Part shown: one piece after another, positions 26,967-38,135 of the stretch
Layout: the number at the start of each line of letters is the position of its first letter
Numbering within the stretch: the first letter of the stretch is position 1
Source of the DNA: Novosphingobium sp. RL4
GTDB lineage: Bacteria; Pseudomonadota; Alphaproteobacteria; Sphingomonadales; Sphingomonadaceae
Direction: 5' to 3'
Assembly: GCF_035658495.1 (NCBI RefSeq)
Contig: NZ_CP141945.1
Coordinates: 558,001-622,000 of the forward strand
Length of the DNA stretch: 64,000 nt
Made by a program: the position numbers and the translations under genes
The notes under the pieces: generated by a model
What the model was told of the DNA's origin: nothing
What the model saw: only the letters and a program-made list of their open reading frames with translations
The model's database searches: none

Positions 26967-28088
26967 ATGGGCTTCACAGGACGCGAACTGCGATCCACGA
27001 TCGATGACGGCAAGCTGACACTGTCGCTGGAACAGGTGCGGATCGACGATCCCGCGGACGACGAGATCGTCGTCCGCGTGGAAGCCGCGCCGATCAACCC
27101 GAGCGACCTGGGACTGCTGCTCGGCCCTGCCGATATCGCGACACTCGAACGGCGCGATGGCGGAGACGGAAGCCTGACTTTCGATATTCCGCCGGCCCGT
27201 CTGGCCGGTGTCGCGGCGCGGCTTGGCCAGTCGATGCCCGTGGGCAACGAAGGCGCCGGAACCGTCGTCGCAGCCGGACGGAACGCCGCCGCGCTGGAAG
27301 GCAGGCGGGTCGGGATGATCGGCGGAGGGATGTATGCCGACTATCGCCGTATCAAGGCGAGCGAGGTGATCCCGCTGCCCGAAGGCGCGACGGCGGCAAG
27401 CGGCGCTTCGATGTTCGTCAACCCGCTCACCGCGCTCGGCTTCGTCGAAACTGCGCGGCGCGAGGGGCACAAGGCGATCATCCATACCGCCGCCGCATCG
27501 AACCTCGGGCAGATGCTGCAGAAGGTATGCCTGCGGGACGGCATACCGCTGGTCAACATCGTCCGTTCTACGCAGCAGGCCGACATTCTGAACGAGATCG
27601 GCGCCGCGCACGTGATCAACAGCAAGGACGACGACTTCGCCGCCCGGCTTGCGGAAGCCGTGGAGCAAACCGGCGCAACCCTAGCCTTCGACGCCATCGG
27701 CGGCGGGACGCTGGGCAGCGACATCATGCAGGCCATGGAACAGGCGCAGGTCCGCGCGATGCCCGAATACAACCGCTACGGCTCACCCGTGTTCAAACAG
27801 CTCTACATCTACGGCGCACTGGACACTTCGCCGACGATCCTCAATCGGCTGGCTTTCGGCTTCCAGTGGGGCGTGTCGGGCTGGCTGCTGTTCCCGTTCC
27901 TCCAGAAAGCCGGCCCCGAAGTCGTAGCCCGCCTGCGCCGCCGCGTGATCGACGAACTGACAACGACATTCGCCAGCAAATACACCCGCGTGATCGGATT
28001 GGCGGAAGCCCTGGAGCCGGACGTCCTGCAAGCATACGAGCGCAAGGCCACAGGCGAGAAGTTCCTGATCGACCCTTCCGCAGGTTAG
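26967..28088 (+). CDS. Zinc-binding-dehydrogenase-family (MDR) oxidoreductase, quinone reductase-like
   Basis: 373-residue cytoplasmic medium-chain reductase. The N-terminal GroES-like domain shows VRVEAAPINPSDLGLLLGPA and VGNEGAGTVVAAGRNAA; the nucleotide-binding domain contains AIIHTAAASNLGQMLQKVC and LAFDAIGGGTLGSDIM. The structural and catalytic zinc cysteines of alcohol dehydrogenases are absent, so an NADPH:quinone or enoyl reductase role is more likely. Start ATG 26967 has GGAGAAGG upstream; the frame is open much further upstream but without family sequence. Divergent from the DUF485/actP operon across about 160 bases. Confidence 0.88.
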   Translation: MGFTGRELRSTIDDGKLTLSLEQVRIDDPADDEIVVRVEAAPINPSDLGLLLGPADIATLERRDGGDGSLTFDIPPARLAGVAARLGQSMPVGNEGAGTVVAAGRNAAALEGRRVGMIGGGMYADYRRIKASEVIPLPEGATAASGASMFVNPLTALGFVETARREGHKAIIHTAAASNLGQMLQKVCLRDGIPLVNIVRSTQQADILNEIGAAHVINSKDDDFAARLAEAVEQTGATLAFDAIGGGTLGSDIMQAMEQAQVRAMPEYNRYGSPVFKQLYIYGALDTSPTILNRLAFGFQWGVSGWLLFPFLQKAGPEVVARLRRRVIDELTTTFASKYTRVIGLAEALEPDVLQAYERKATGEKFLIDPSAG

Positions 28089-28144
28089 CCCGCGATAGCA
28101 GATTCTGGCGCAGCGAGGCGGGTCCCCTTAGCACTCATTGCAGC

Positions 28145-28234
28145 CTCAGGACCCATTGATTGGCAGGCCGCTCATGCTCAGTCTCCTTGCGGAGCCTGAA
28201 TCACATCGACCTCCGTCAATCAATGGGTCCTGAG
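28145..28234. repeat. 90-bp element bounded by 18-bp perfect inverted repeats
   Basis: CTCAGGACCCATTGATTG (28145-28162) and its exact complement (28217-28234) enclose 54 bases. It could be a small MITE or IS relic; no clear target duplication is visible. It lies in the 383-base gap (28089-28471) between the converging oxidoreductase and chemoreceptor genes. The rest of that gap is AT-rich around 28270-28345 and holds no recognisable gene. Confidence 0.65.
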
Positions 28235-28471
28235 CCTAGTCTCTCCCTTTGAATAACCGCGCACTATCTTGCGCTGTTTCCTCGGGATTGCGGCATCGCA
28301 CCTCATATCAAAAATCAATAGATATGATGATTTTTCATTCACATAATTGATTATCGGCTATCGCACAAATCCGGGAGAACCTGCGACAGGCACAAGTTTG
28401 ATGGAGGTTACCGCCCGTCCAAAGAACGGCAACCCTCCGATCCGCGCCTTCTTCGCGCCCTCACATCCCGG

Positions 28472-30337
28472 TTAGAAATCCATCCAGTCATCGTCCTGCC
28501 CGGTTGCCAACGCGGCCACCTTGGGGCTTCGAACTGAGATGGAAGGGATCGCCGCCCCTGCGCCGCGCGGCGTAGCGGCAGGAAACGAGCGCGGGGAATG
28601 GGACACGCCACCATTTCCGGTGCGGAACATTGCAGCGCGGTCCGAAAGAGCGGTGACTTCGCTGTTGAGAGTGCGCGCCGCTGCCGAGGTTTGCTCCACC
28701 ATCGCCGCGTTCTGCTGCGTCGCCTGGTCCATCGTGCCGATCGCTGCGCTGATCTGCGTGATCGTCGATGACTGCACCTGATTGTCAGCCGCGATGTCGC
28801 TCAGCAGTGTATGCACCTCGGTCACGTCGCCCGAGATGTTCTGGAGCGCGCCGTCCACGCGCTGCACCGCTCCGACAGCAGTACCGATATCGGTCTGCGT
28901 CGCCGTCAATTGCTCCCGGGCTCGCTTGGCTTCCTCTTCCGAGCGCATGGCGAGCGCGGAGACGAGATCGGCCACCACCGCGAAACCGCGCCCTGCATCG
29001 CCTGCGCGGCCTGCCTCTACGGCAGCGTTCATGGCAAGAACCCGGGTCTGGAAGGCGATCTTGTCGAGCCCCTCGATCACCGAATCGATACCCTTGGCGC
29101 TCTCGCTGACGCGGCCCATAGCCTGCACGGCCTCATCGGCGATCGAGCGGCCGGTCTGAACCACACCCATGGCCCCATCGGCCCGCTGTACGGTGCGACC
29201 GGCGGATTCGGCGGTGGCGCGAAGGCGCTGATCCATCTGGGTGATGGCCGCCGAGGTTTCTTCGAGGCTTGCCGCATTGCTTTCGGTGCGGCGGGCCAGG
29301 TCCTCGGATGCCTGGGCGATCTCGCTGGAGCCGGTGCGGATCGTAACGGCGCTTTCAGCGACCGCACCGATGAGATCGCGCAGCGCTCCCACAGCCGAAT
29401 TGAAGTTGTTCTTGAGTTCGCCATAGGCCGGCGGAAAATCGGCGTTGATCGACCGCGTCAGGTCGCCTTCGCTGATGGCCTGAAGGCTGGCTCGCAGCGT
29501 CGAGGTGACGACTTCCTGCTCCTTGGCGTGGCGCGCATCGATCTCGGCACGGGCTTCGGAGGCGACACGGAACTGCTCGACGGCTTGCGCTATCTCTCCG
29601 ATTTCATCACGACGCTCACGATAGGGCACCGCCTGGTGGCCGCCTTCGGCAAGCGAGGTGGTGACCTCGGTGATCCGGCTCATCGGCGCGGCGACGGTGC
29701 GCACGAGCACGCGCCAGATGAGCAGAATCCCAGCGATACCGATCACGGCAAGGCCGGCGGAGAGCCAGGTCGTCAGTTCGGCAGTGGCTTGCCCCTGCTC
29801 GGCTCGGCGGCTCGAAAGCTCGCGAACCTTGTCCACCAGAGCATCCGTGCGCGTCGTCACATCGCGCGAGGCAGCGCGACCATCGGTGTTCATCAACGCC
29901 AGCGCGCCCTCGAGATCGCCCGCGCTTCGCAGGTTCAGCGTGCGCTCGTTCACTGCATAGAGGCTATCGATCCCGCTCTTGAGCCGGGTAAGGTCGCCTG
30001 CCAGACTGACATCGGCTACCTGGCTGTATTCTTCCACCGCCTTGTTGAGATCGGCCCGCGCGGTGTCATAGCGCTGCTTGAGATCGCGCGCTTCGCCGGC
30101 GTCTTTCGCGATGTAGCTGGCATAGACCAGCGAGCGAAGCGCCTGCGCATTGCTGATCACCGCTTCCAGCGCCGACATGCTGGCGATGCCGTGATCGACG
30201 TGGCTTTGGGCGATAGAGTTCATGGTCCTTGTCGAAACAAGGCCATTGATACCCACTACGCTCAGAAGCGCGATGAGCAGGCTGAAGGCTGCCAGCAGCT
30301 TTTTAGAAAGCCGCCAATTGTTCAGAAAATCGAGCAA
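28472..30337 (-). CDS. Methyl-accepting chemotaxis protein
   Basis: Inner-membrane chemoreceptor of about 621 residues. TTG 30337 is chosen as start because GAGGAA lies 7 bases upstream and the protein then begins with the typical short tail and first membrane helix (LLAAFSLLIALLSVVGINGL). A four-helix-bundle-like periplasmic domain follows, then a second helix (about 191-212), HAMP, and a cytoplasmic signalling domain with the conserved hairpin tip IAFQTRVLAMNAAVEAGRAG. The tip departs from the usual NLLALNAAVEAARAG. The C-terminus DDDWMDF fits the W-x-x-F tethering pentapeptide bound by CheR/CheB. No che genes are in the window, so it feeds an unlinked pathway. Confidence 0.9.
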   Translation of the reverse strand: MLDFLNNWRLSKKLLAAFSLLIALLSVVGINGLVSTRTMNSIAQSHVDHGIASMSALEAVISNAQALRSLVYASYIAKDAGEARDLKQRYDTARADLNKAVEEYSQVADVSLAGDLTRLKSGIDSLYAVNERTLNLRSAGDLEGALALMNTDGRAASRDVTTRTDALVDKVRELSSRRAEQGQATAELTTWLSAGLAVIGIAGILLIWRVLVRTVAAPMSRITEVTTSLAEGGHQAVPYRERRDEIGEIAQAVEQFRVASEARAEIDARHAKEQEVVTSTLRASLQAISEGDLTRSINADFPPAYGELKNNFNSAVGALRDLIGAVAESAVTIRTGSSEIAQASEDLARRTESNAASLEETSAAITQMDQRLRATAESAGRTVQRADGAMGVVQTGRSIADEAVQAMGRVSESAKGIDSVIEGLDKIAFQTRVLAMNAAVEAGRAGDAGRGFAVVADLVSALAMRSEEEAKRAREQLTATQTDIGTAVGAVQRVDGALQNISGDVTEVHTLLSDIAADNQVQSSTITQISAAIGTMDQATQQNAAMVEQTSAAARTLNSEVTALSDRAAMFRTGNGGVSHSPRSFPAATPRGAGAAIPSISVRSPKVAALATGQDDDWMDF

Positions 30338-31279
30338 GGTAAATTCCTCGGGCCGGGGGGAGAACGAGCGCTTCACCGAACGCCTATATATCCCGCCGTT
30401 ATAGACACTTGGACTTGCCCGTTCGGCCGCCCCTCCTTCACCGTACACGGGAATCATCGGAATTCAGGATCCGCGGCATTCATTCTCCTGCCGGGAAAAC
30501 CGCGGAAATCCGCCCATTCACCGGTGGCGATTGGAAATCCTGCATAGCCATTCAATATGGGTTCGCATCACAGGCATCCCCCGACGTGCCCTGCCGCATG
30601 GCAAGGCCTGACCATCGATCCGATCGATCAAAGTCCGCCGAGCCACGCCTTGCCCGTCCTTTTCTCATTCTCAAGACAGAATCCGGGCGGCTGCGATTCC
30701 CTTCGCCCCGCAAGCGCAAGCTGGCACCATGGCTCGCCACACCAAGATTTTCACCGCGATGCGAAGCGACGGAGTGTTGCAGGTATCGTATTTCCTGCCC
30801 CGCCGAGCCCGATTCAGCCGGATTTTTCAAGGATTCCCGGTAAACTGCCGCGCCGATCTCGGAAAACCTCACTGTACGAGGCTCTCGGATGGTCTGATAG
30901 GAAATTCGGTGCTATGGGGCAGCGATGCAGCGAGACAAGTCCAAAAAAGGCGCGCCAATCATGATGCACGCGCCGTGATGACCGTTAAAGGAATCAAGAC
31001 ATCGATCGCCGCGCCCCACAATATGCACCTGCAATTGCAGGAAATATTTTCGAACCCAAAGGCAAAATTGCCCGGGATTTTGGCAAATGCAGCATTTACG
31101 TGCCAAAATATTTCGAAATAGATATACATCATTAAATTTTTATCTGACAATCAGCCACAGGGTATCACAGCCCTGTCAGAACACTTCGTATTGTAAGCTG
31201 ATTGTTATTACGCCCGGCGCGCCGCGTTCAAGCGCATGGGCCATTTTTTCACCGAGCGCAACGAAGGTACGTTTTAGTC
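30338..31279. other. 942-base non-coding gap with several palindromes
   Basis: No frame here has convincing coding character. From about 30850 it becomes AT-richer than the surroundings. Palindromes seen: CCTGCAATTGCAGG (31028-31041); TTTTGGCA (31078-31085) with TGCCAAAA (31101-31108), enclosing AAATGC-A-GCATTT; and ACAGGG (31157-31162) with CCCTGT (31171-31176), which can compete with an outer CTGACA/TGTCAG pair. The part nearest 31280 is the leader of the cold-shock gene and could act as an RNA thermosensor or hold a small RNA; that is inference. The left end carries the chemoreceptor promoter. Confidence 0.5.
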
Positions 31280-31972
31280 ATGTCTTTTGACAGAGGAAAT
31301 CGCGGTAACGGCCGTGACAGGTTCGGTGGTGGCAACGACCGTTTCGGCGGCGGCAATGACCGTTTCGGCGGCGGTAACGACCGCTTCGGCGGCGGCAACG
31401 ACCGTTTCGGTGGCGGGCAGCGCGGCGGCTTTGGCGGTGCGCGTAGCGGCGGTTTCGGCGGCGGCGGCCCTCGCGGCGGCGCTCCTGCTCAGGTCATCGG
31501 CGAGGGCAGCGGCGTGGTCAAGTTCTTCAACGCGGATAAGGGCTTCGGCTTCATCCAGCGCGAAGATGGCGGCGACGATGCCTTCGTTCACATCAGCGCC
31601 GTTCAGGACGCCGGCCTCACGACGCTTGCCGAAGGTCAGCAGCTTGAGTTCCAGCTGGTCGACCGTGGCGGCAAGGTCTCCGCAACGAATCTCTCGATCG
31701 TCGGCGAAGTCATCACCGCCACTCGGCGGGAATCCGCGCCGGCACAGCGCCAGTCCACGGGCGAACGCGCCAGCGGCACGGTCAAGTTCTTCAATGCGTC
31801 CAAGGGCTTTGGCTTCGTCAATCGCGATGACGGCCAGCCCGATGCCTTCGTGCACATCAGTGCCGTAGAGCGCTCGGGCCTGTCCGGCCTGCATGAAGGC
31901 GATCAGATCGAGTTCGAAATCGAGATCGATCGCCGCGGCAAGTCCTCGGCGGTCAATCTGGTCCTTCGCTGA
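31280..31972 (+). CDS. Double cold-shock-domain RNA-binding protein with glycine-rich N-terminal repeats
   Basis: 230-residue cytoplasmic nucleic-acid-binding protein. Residues 1-72 are a low-complexity Gly/Arg/Phe/Asn/Asp tail with NDRFGGG repeats and a [16 protein letters not shown] stretch. Two cold-shock domains follow (about 76-140 and 162-230), each with intact RNP motifs: [16 protein letters not shown] and DAFVHISAV in the first, [16 protein letters not shown] and DAFVHISAV in the second. Two-domain cold-shock proteins are common in alphaproteobacteria; the repeat tail resembles RGG/FG tails of eukaryotic RNA-binding proteins. ATG 31280 follows GAAGG at 31263. Probably an RNA chaperone for cold or stationary-phase adaptation. 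Confidence 0.88.
   Translation: MSFDRGNRGNGRDRFGGGNDRFGGGNDRFGGGNDRFGGGNDRFGGGQRGGFGGARSGGFGGGGPRGGAPAQVIGEGSGVVKFFNADKGFGFIQREDGGDDAFVHISAVQDAGLTTLAEGQQLEFQLVDRGGKVSATNLSIVGEVITATRRESAPAQRQSTGERASGTVKFFNASKGFGFVNRDDGQPDAFVHISAVERSGLSGLHEGDQIEFEIEIDRRGKSSAVNLVLR
31319..31420 (+). repeat. 21-bp in-gene tandem repeats encoding NDRFGGG
   Basis: Four to five copies of a 21-base unit, differing only at third positions (for example AACGACCGTTTC / AATGACCGTTTC / AACGACCGCTTC), encode the glycine-rich tail. Such repeats can expand or contract by slippage, so tail length may vary between strains. Confidence 0.8.
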
Positions 31973-31980
31973 GGTCCGCG

Positions 31981-32010
31981 GGCCTTGGCCGGTTTCCACC
32001 GGCCAAGGCC
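31981..32010 (+). terminator. Strong hairpin after the cold-shock gene
   Basis: Perfect 12-bp stem GGCCTTGGCCGG / CCGGCCAAGGCC with loop TTTCCA, 8 bases after the stop codon. No T-run follows, so it may protect the mRNA end or be an imperfect terminator. The remaining roughly 250 bases before the sigma gene show no other feature. Confidence 0.6.
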
Positions 32011-32258
32011 ATGCTCTGGCGGCTGATCGGAATCACGAACTACAGCCTTCTTTATGCCCCGAGACATGAAAACGCATGGGCGTCATTGCCTGCGGCCTGC
32101 TTGATACCCATGATAGAGACGGGAAAGCTGTCGGCGTTCAAAATGGCCCTTGCCGGTTTGCCGTGTGACAGATCGCTGGCGCTTTGCCGCTGTGTCAGGC
32201 AATGCACTTTCAGACCGACGTCTTTGTCCTGGCGGAGCAACGCCGCCGAAGGCGCACA

Positions 32259-34301
<2,043 letters not shown>

Positions 34302-34448
34302 GCCAGACAAGGGGGGCCGCAGGCATCCAGTCTGCCGCCCCCTCCTGGGCATTCCCCTTTCAGCGAACCGGGCCGCCCGCGCAGGCTTTCACAGCAACAG
34401 TCAAGCGCAGTCGAGGGGGAATTCCAGAGCCCCCCCTTCCCCGGCCGG

Positions 34449-36341
34449 TCAGATTTTCGGGCCGATGACTCCTGCCTGCCTTCCGCTCTCGCCGATTTCC
34501 AGCATTCTGCGATCGTTGGCGGGGCATTCCCAGTTTGCGCCGTCGTTGACATCGCCAGCGCCTTTGTACCGCGCCATTGCCGGATACTTGCAGAGCGGCA
34601 TGGTCCGTCCCGGTGCCTTCGAGAAATCCTTCACGCCAAATCCGTTGACCGGATAGAGCGTCGCCATCAGCGCGTCGGGAGCCCGGCCGTTTTCAACCCA
34701 CTTCTCCATTGCTCCGATGGCATCGAACGTGTTCGGGCCAATGCCGCCCATACTGCAGTGCGGCGTTCCGGGCAGCCCGAACAGACGTACGCTCTGCTGC
34801 ACCTTCGCATAACCGCCATGGCGCGATGCAAGCTGGTTGTAGAGGTTCGTCGAAGCGTAAGGGGTGAGTACGTTGTCGGAAAGATTGTGCCAGATCAGCA
34901 GACGCGTCCTGGACTTGAGCAGATTGTCGAACCCCTCCGGCCGGTGCCCAATGCCCGAAAAGGCCTTGCGCCGCAGGAGCGCAACTTCCGAACCGGGCAC
35001 GACGATGTGGAAGTTCGAGACCTGACCGGTCCCTCCACTGGCGAAGCTGACGACCGAACGCGTATGGAAATTGCGATCGTTGTCATGGACGAAGACCTTG
35101 AGCATGGCATCGGCAAGGGGCCAATATCCGTTGTTCGCGACATCGCCATTGTCCGAGCCCGGAAAAGGTTCCGCGGCCGAAAGGTCTGCAGGACGCTTGG
35201 GCGTAATGAACGACGTTCCCTGCAATTCACTGACGGCAAGGCCCGGCTGCACGACCGCGCCGCGTTCATCGGTGACTGCACTGATGAGCGTGCTCACAGT
35301 CTCGACCTGTTCTTTGGTAAAGCAGGTGCCCGATGCTTGCCCCGGTTTGCAGATCGGCAGATCGCGTTCCGGTCGGAAATTACAGGCGGCCGGGTTCTGG
35401 ATCAGCCCATCCTGAACGCCGTCGAGCTTGTCGCATTGCGCCATGACGATGGGCTGGATCAGGGAAACGAGAGCAGGCGTCACTTGCGCCGCCGGTGATC
35501 GCAAGGACGCGATCGGGACACCGGCGAATTGGAACGCCCCACCTGACGTGTTGTAGGGCGATCCCGCTATGATGCCGTCGAATGCTTCAGGAAACAGGCT
35601 TGCGGCGACAAGCGCATCGCGTCCGCCGCCGGAACAGCCGTTGAAATAGGAATAGGCGATCGATTGCGGCCGGTTTCGCAGCGAACCGTAGAACGCTTTC
35701 GTGAAGTCCTTCCCCATTTTCGAGAGCACTTTGTCTGCCCGGTAGTAGAAGTCCTCTATCGCGTCTTCATCCACTTCGCCCGACGGCTTCACCGCCCAGG
35801 TTCCGCCGGCCATTCCGGTGTGCCCCTCGTCAGTCGCGAAGATCGCGTATCCCTTTGTGATCGCGTCCATCGGTTTGCCCTGGCTCGTAATGACGATCGT
35901 CGGCATGGCCGGATCGCTTACGAAGAACTGGCCGCAGTGCCCCGAACAGCCGACCTGCATGTACTTCCCGTTCCAGTTGGCCGGAAAAGTCGCCATGAAA
36001 TTCGCGGTCTTGCCGGTTGCAGGGTTGGTCACGAAGCTGCCGACTGCCTGACAGAATGCAGGCGTCGTGGCGGTCGAAGCGTAGAACCTTGCGCCTCCAG
36101 GCACCGTTGCGCCATTGGGAATGGCCTTTACCGTAACACCCTGGCCCAGCACGGATGCGACGTTTTGCAGTGCTGCGGCGCTGCAGGCGGCAGCCAAAGT
36201 CTCGTCATTGATCGAAGAGGGCTCCGGCCCTGAGGCAGCAACCGGCAGCGGGGCGTCGCTTGTACTGCAACCCGACAAGGCAATCGCCAGTACGCTGCAG
36301 GCCACATACCGTGCGCGCGTGAAATCGCGATATCCGATCAT
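34449..36341 (-). CDS. Tannase/feruloyl esterase family lipoprotein
   Basis: 630-residue exported esterase (tannase family PF07519) that cleaves galloyl or feruloyl esters of plant phenolics. A lipoprotein signal LAIALSGCS places it on a membrane surface. The catalytic set is visible: Ser in FNGCSGGGRDAL, Asp in WHNLSDNVLTP and His in LPGTPHCSMGG, with the Cys residues next to Ser and His that form the characteristic CS-D-HC disulfide. GGGAGGGAG precedes the ATG. A 16-bp palindrome lies 53 bases upstream of the start and recurs at three other promoters in the 45-48 kb part of the window. The 147 bases between its stop and rpoD contain imperfect GC hairpins near 34310-34345. Confidence 0.92.
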   Translation of the reverse strand: MIGYRDFTRARYVACSVLAIALSGCSTSDAPLPVAASGPEPSSINDETLAAACSAAALQNVASVLGQGVTVKAIPNGATVPGGARFYASTATTPAFCQAVGSFVTNPATGKTANFMATFPANWNGKYMQVGCSGHCGQFFVSDPAMPTIVITSQGKPMDAITKGYAIFATDEGHTGMAGGTWAVKPSGEVDEDAIEDFYYRADKVLSKMGKDFTKAFYGSLRNRPQSIAYSYFNGCSGGGRDALVAASLFPEAFDGIIAGSPYNTSGGAFQFAGVPIASLRSPAAQVTPALVSLIQPIVMAQCDKLDGVQDGLIQNPAACNFRPERDLPICKPGQASGTCFTKEQVETVSTLISAVTDERGAVVQPGLAVSELQGTSFITPKRPADLSAAEPFPGSDNGDVANNGYWPLADAMLKVFVHDNDRNFHTRSVVSFASGGTGQVSNFHIVVPGSEVALLRRKAFSGIGHRPEGFDNLLKSRTRLLIWHNLSDNVLTPYASTNLYNQLASRHGGYAKVQQSVRLFGLPGTPHCSMGGIGPNTFDAIGAMEKWVENGRAPDALMATLYPVNGFGVKDFSKAPGRTMPLCKYPAMARYKGAGDVNDGANWECPANDRRMLEIGESGRQAGVIGPKI

Positions 36342-36393
36342 TTCGTTCTCCCTCCCGATCCGCCGCCCTTGCAGGCAGCTTCGGCATTATTTT

Positions 36394-36409
36394 TACCGAC
36401 TAATCGGTA
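36394..36409. promoter_or_regulatory. Operator site 1: TACCGACTAATCGGTA
   Basis: Perfect inverted repeat TACCGA-CTAA-TCGGTA, 53 bases upstream of the tannase start. It fits the consensus TACCRACYNNTYGGTW shared with sites at 45182, 46266 and 47654. The symmetry and 16-bp size fit a TetR-family repressor. It lies in the 302-base gap 36342-36643, which otherwise holds only the hairpin at 36577 and no gene. Confidence 0.7.
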
Positions 36410-36576
36410 GATAATTTAGACCGAGGGGAGTTACAACGAATTTATTGCCGGGCCAGAAATAGTCCGCGGCCTCGGACAATGCGGTTTCCAACGCCAAATT
36501 CGGGATCGGCACGTGCCGGAGAGAAACCGCTTGTTCGTTTCTCAAAGGAAGGAGGTTCTGGCCTGAATACCAAGCG

Positions 36577-36613
36577 CCGCGATACCGCAGCGCCAGGCGT
36601 TGCAGTATCGCGG
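36577..36613 (-). terminator. Imperfect hairpin after the GH1 gene
   Basis: CCGCGATAC-CGCA-CGCC pairs with GGCG-TGCA-GTATCGCGG across nearly its whole length with few mismatches, about 30 bases past the GH1 stop. No T-run is evident, so termination strength is uncertain. Confidence 0.55.
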
Positions 36614-36643
36614 TAAATTCGCGTGGTTCCGCGGGCCGCGCCC

Positions 36644-38005
36644 TCAGACCGCGTTGGCGCGGATGATTTGCCGGTAGACGGCAGCGCTTGGCTTGAGCTT
36701 ACGCGCGTAGGTCTGCCGGTCGACGGCGGCCAGCCCGAACTGGGGCTTATAACCTTGAAGCCACTCGAAGTTATCGATCAGCGACCAGTGCATGTAGCCC
36801 ATAACGGGTACGCCCGCATCCATCGCATCGTGAAGCTGGGACAGGACCTGCGGAATGTACCAGGCGCGCCTGCGATCATCGGGTGTTTCGAGGCCGTTTT
36901 CCGTTACGAAGATCGGCTTTCCGGTCTGCTGGTGAACATATTCGACCGTATTGCGCAGCGCCTGCGGCTGCTTGATCATCTCTTCGAGATGCGCGCGATC
37001 AACGTAAGGCATGTCCGGGAGATCGGGAAGCTTGGCACCCTCGCCCGGAATCCGAACCTGCCGATAGGTCTGCACCCCCACGAAGTCTCCAGAGCGCTTG
37101 GCAACCTCCAGCCAGTCTCCATAAGCGGCCTTGCGCAGTTCCTGGTGCTTCGCGCCTTCGTTCGCGGGCTGGAAATCGACGAGGTTCAGCGTGACGCCGG
37201 TCGGAAGATCGCCCCGCGCCGCCTTGATCGCCTGCACCGATTTTTCATGGGCGGCCATGAGTTGCGGCGTCATGCCCTTGATATCGGGATGGTTCATCGT
37301 GACGAAGCGCGCGCTACCCGTCACGCGCGCAGCCTCCCGGTGTGCGGCCTCCTGCGCCTCGTCCAGCTTTCCGAAGTAGGCCTGTGACTGGGGCATGGTC
37401 CGATAGGTGAGGCCGACCTGCGGCTCGTTGATCGTGCAGGCAACGCCGATGATCGACGCAAGCTGACGCGCGGCCCGGTCACAATAATTGGCGAACAGGT
37501 CCGGCGAATCCGGATTGAGCCAGCCTCCTGCCTCAGCGAACCAACGAGGCGCCGCGACATGATAGAAGGTCATGACGGGCTCGATCCCCGCTTCGCGCAG
37601 AGCTTCTGCAAAGCGGCGATAATAGTCGATCTCGGCTTGAGAAAACTGACCTCTCGTCGGCTCGATGCGGGACCATTCGATGGAAAAGCGATAGGAATTG
37701 AGCCCGATCGCCTTCATCACCGCAATGTCTTCCCGCCAACGGTGATAGCTGTCGTCGGCATCGCCGGAAAACTCCGCGAACGTCTGCGGCTTGACGTGCT
37801 CCATCAGCCACAGATCCGCGTTCACGTTATTGCCTTCGATCTGGTAACCCGCCGTCGAAGCGCCCCAGCGAAAGCCTTTGGGAAACCGGCGCGAAGCCGG
37901 TGCGGCCAGTGCGGCGGATGCGCCGATGCCAGCAGCGCCCGCGACCATTGCAGCAGTCGCAGCCATTGCCTTGCGGCGGTCGAAACGAACCTGTCGATCC
38001 TCCAT
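36644..38005 (-). CDS. Exported GH1 beta-glucosidase
   Basis: Family 1 glycoside hydrolase of 453 residues that cleaves terminal beta-glucosides or beta-galactosides with retention. A twin-arginine-like signal (FDRRKAMAATAAMVAGAAG) suggests folding before export to the periplasm. The acid/base Glu194 is in TINEPQ and the nucleophile Glu369 in FVTENGLE; FRWGASTAGYQIEG near residue 45 is the GH1 N-terminal signature. GGGAGAGAG precedes the ATG. It could remove glucose from plant phenolic glycosides, which the tannase next door would de-esterify. Divergent GntR and ManD genes follow upstream. Confidence 0.92.
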   Translation of the reverse strand: MEDRQVRFDRRKAMAATAAMVAGAAGIGASAALAAPASRRFPKGFRWGASTAGYQIEGNNVNADLWLMEHVKPQTFAEFSGDADDSYHRWREDIAVMKAIGLNSYRFSIEWSRIEPTRGQFSQAEIDYYRRFAEALREAGIEPVMTFYHVAAPRWFAEAGGWLNPDSPDLFANYCDRAARQLASIIGVACTINEPQVGLTYRTMPQSQAYFGKLDEAQEAAHREAARVTGSARFVTMNHPDIKGMTPQLMAAHEKSVQAIKAARGDLPTGVTLNLVDFQPANEGAKHQELRKAAYGDWLEVAKRSGDFVGVQTYRQVRIPGEGAKLPDLPDMPYVDRAHLEEMIKQPQALRNTVEYVHQQTGKPIFVTENGLETPDDRRRAWYIPQVLSQLHDAMDAGVPVMGYMHWSLIDNFEWLQGYKPQFGLAAVDRQTYARKLKPSAAVYRQIIRANAV

Positions 38006-38135
38006 AATCTCTCTCCCATTCGATCTATGTTCTTTGTCGCGACCCTGCTTTGCGCGGTATCGCCGTATGCCTGTGGGCGACCCATCGGCATATGATTTGG
38101 CGCGGAAGCGGAAAATTGCTGCCGCGCCGAAGTCT

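Noticed and set aside
26808..27668. Upstream extension of the DUF485 frame
   Set aside because: The extension overlaps the quinone reductase gene on the other strand and has no DUF485 similarity; the conserved protein starts at 26807.
30729..31121. A possible 130-residue gene in the non-coding gap
   Set aside because: Its composition is irregular, it has no ribosome binding site or domain, and it is crossed by palindromes.
34310..34440. GC-rich hairpins after rpoD as a terminator
   Set aside because: The stem GGGGGCCGCAG / CTGCCGCCCCC has a mismatch and no T-run follows, so I did not list it as a feature.
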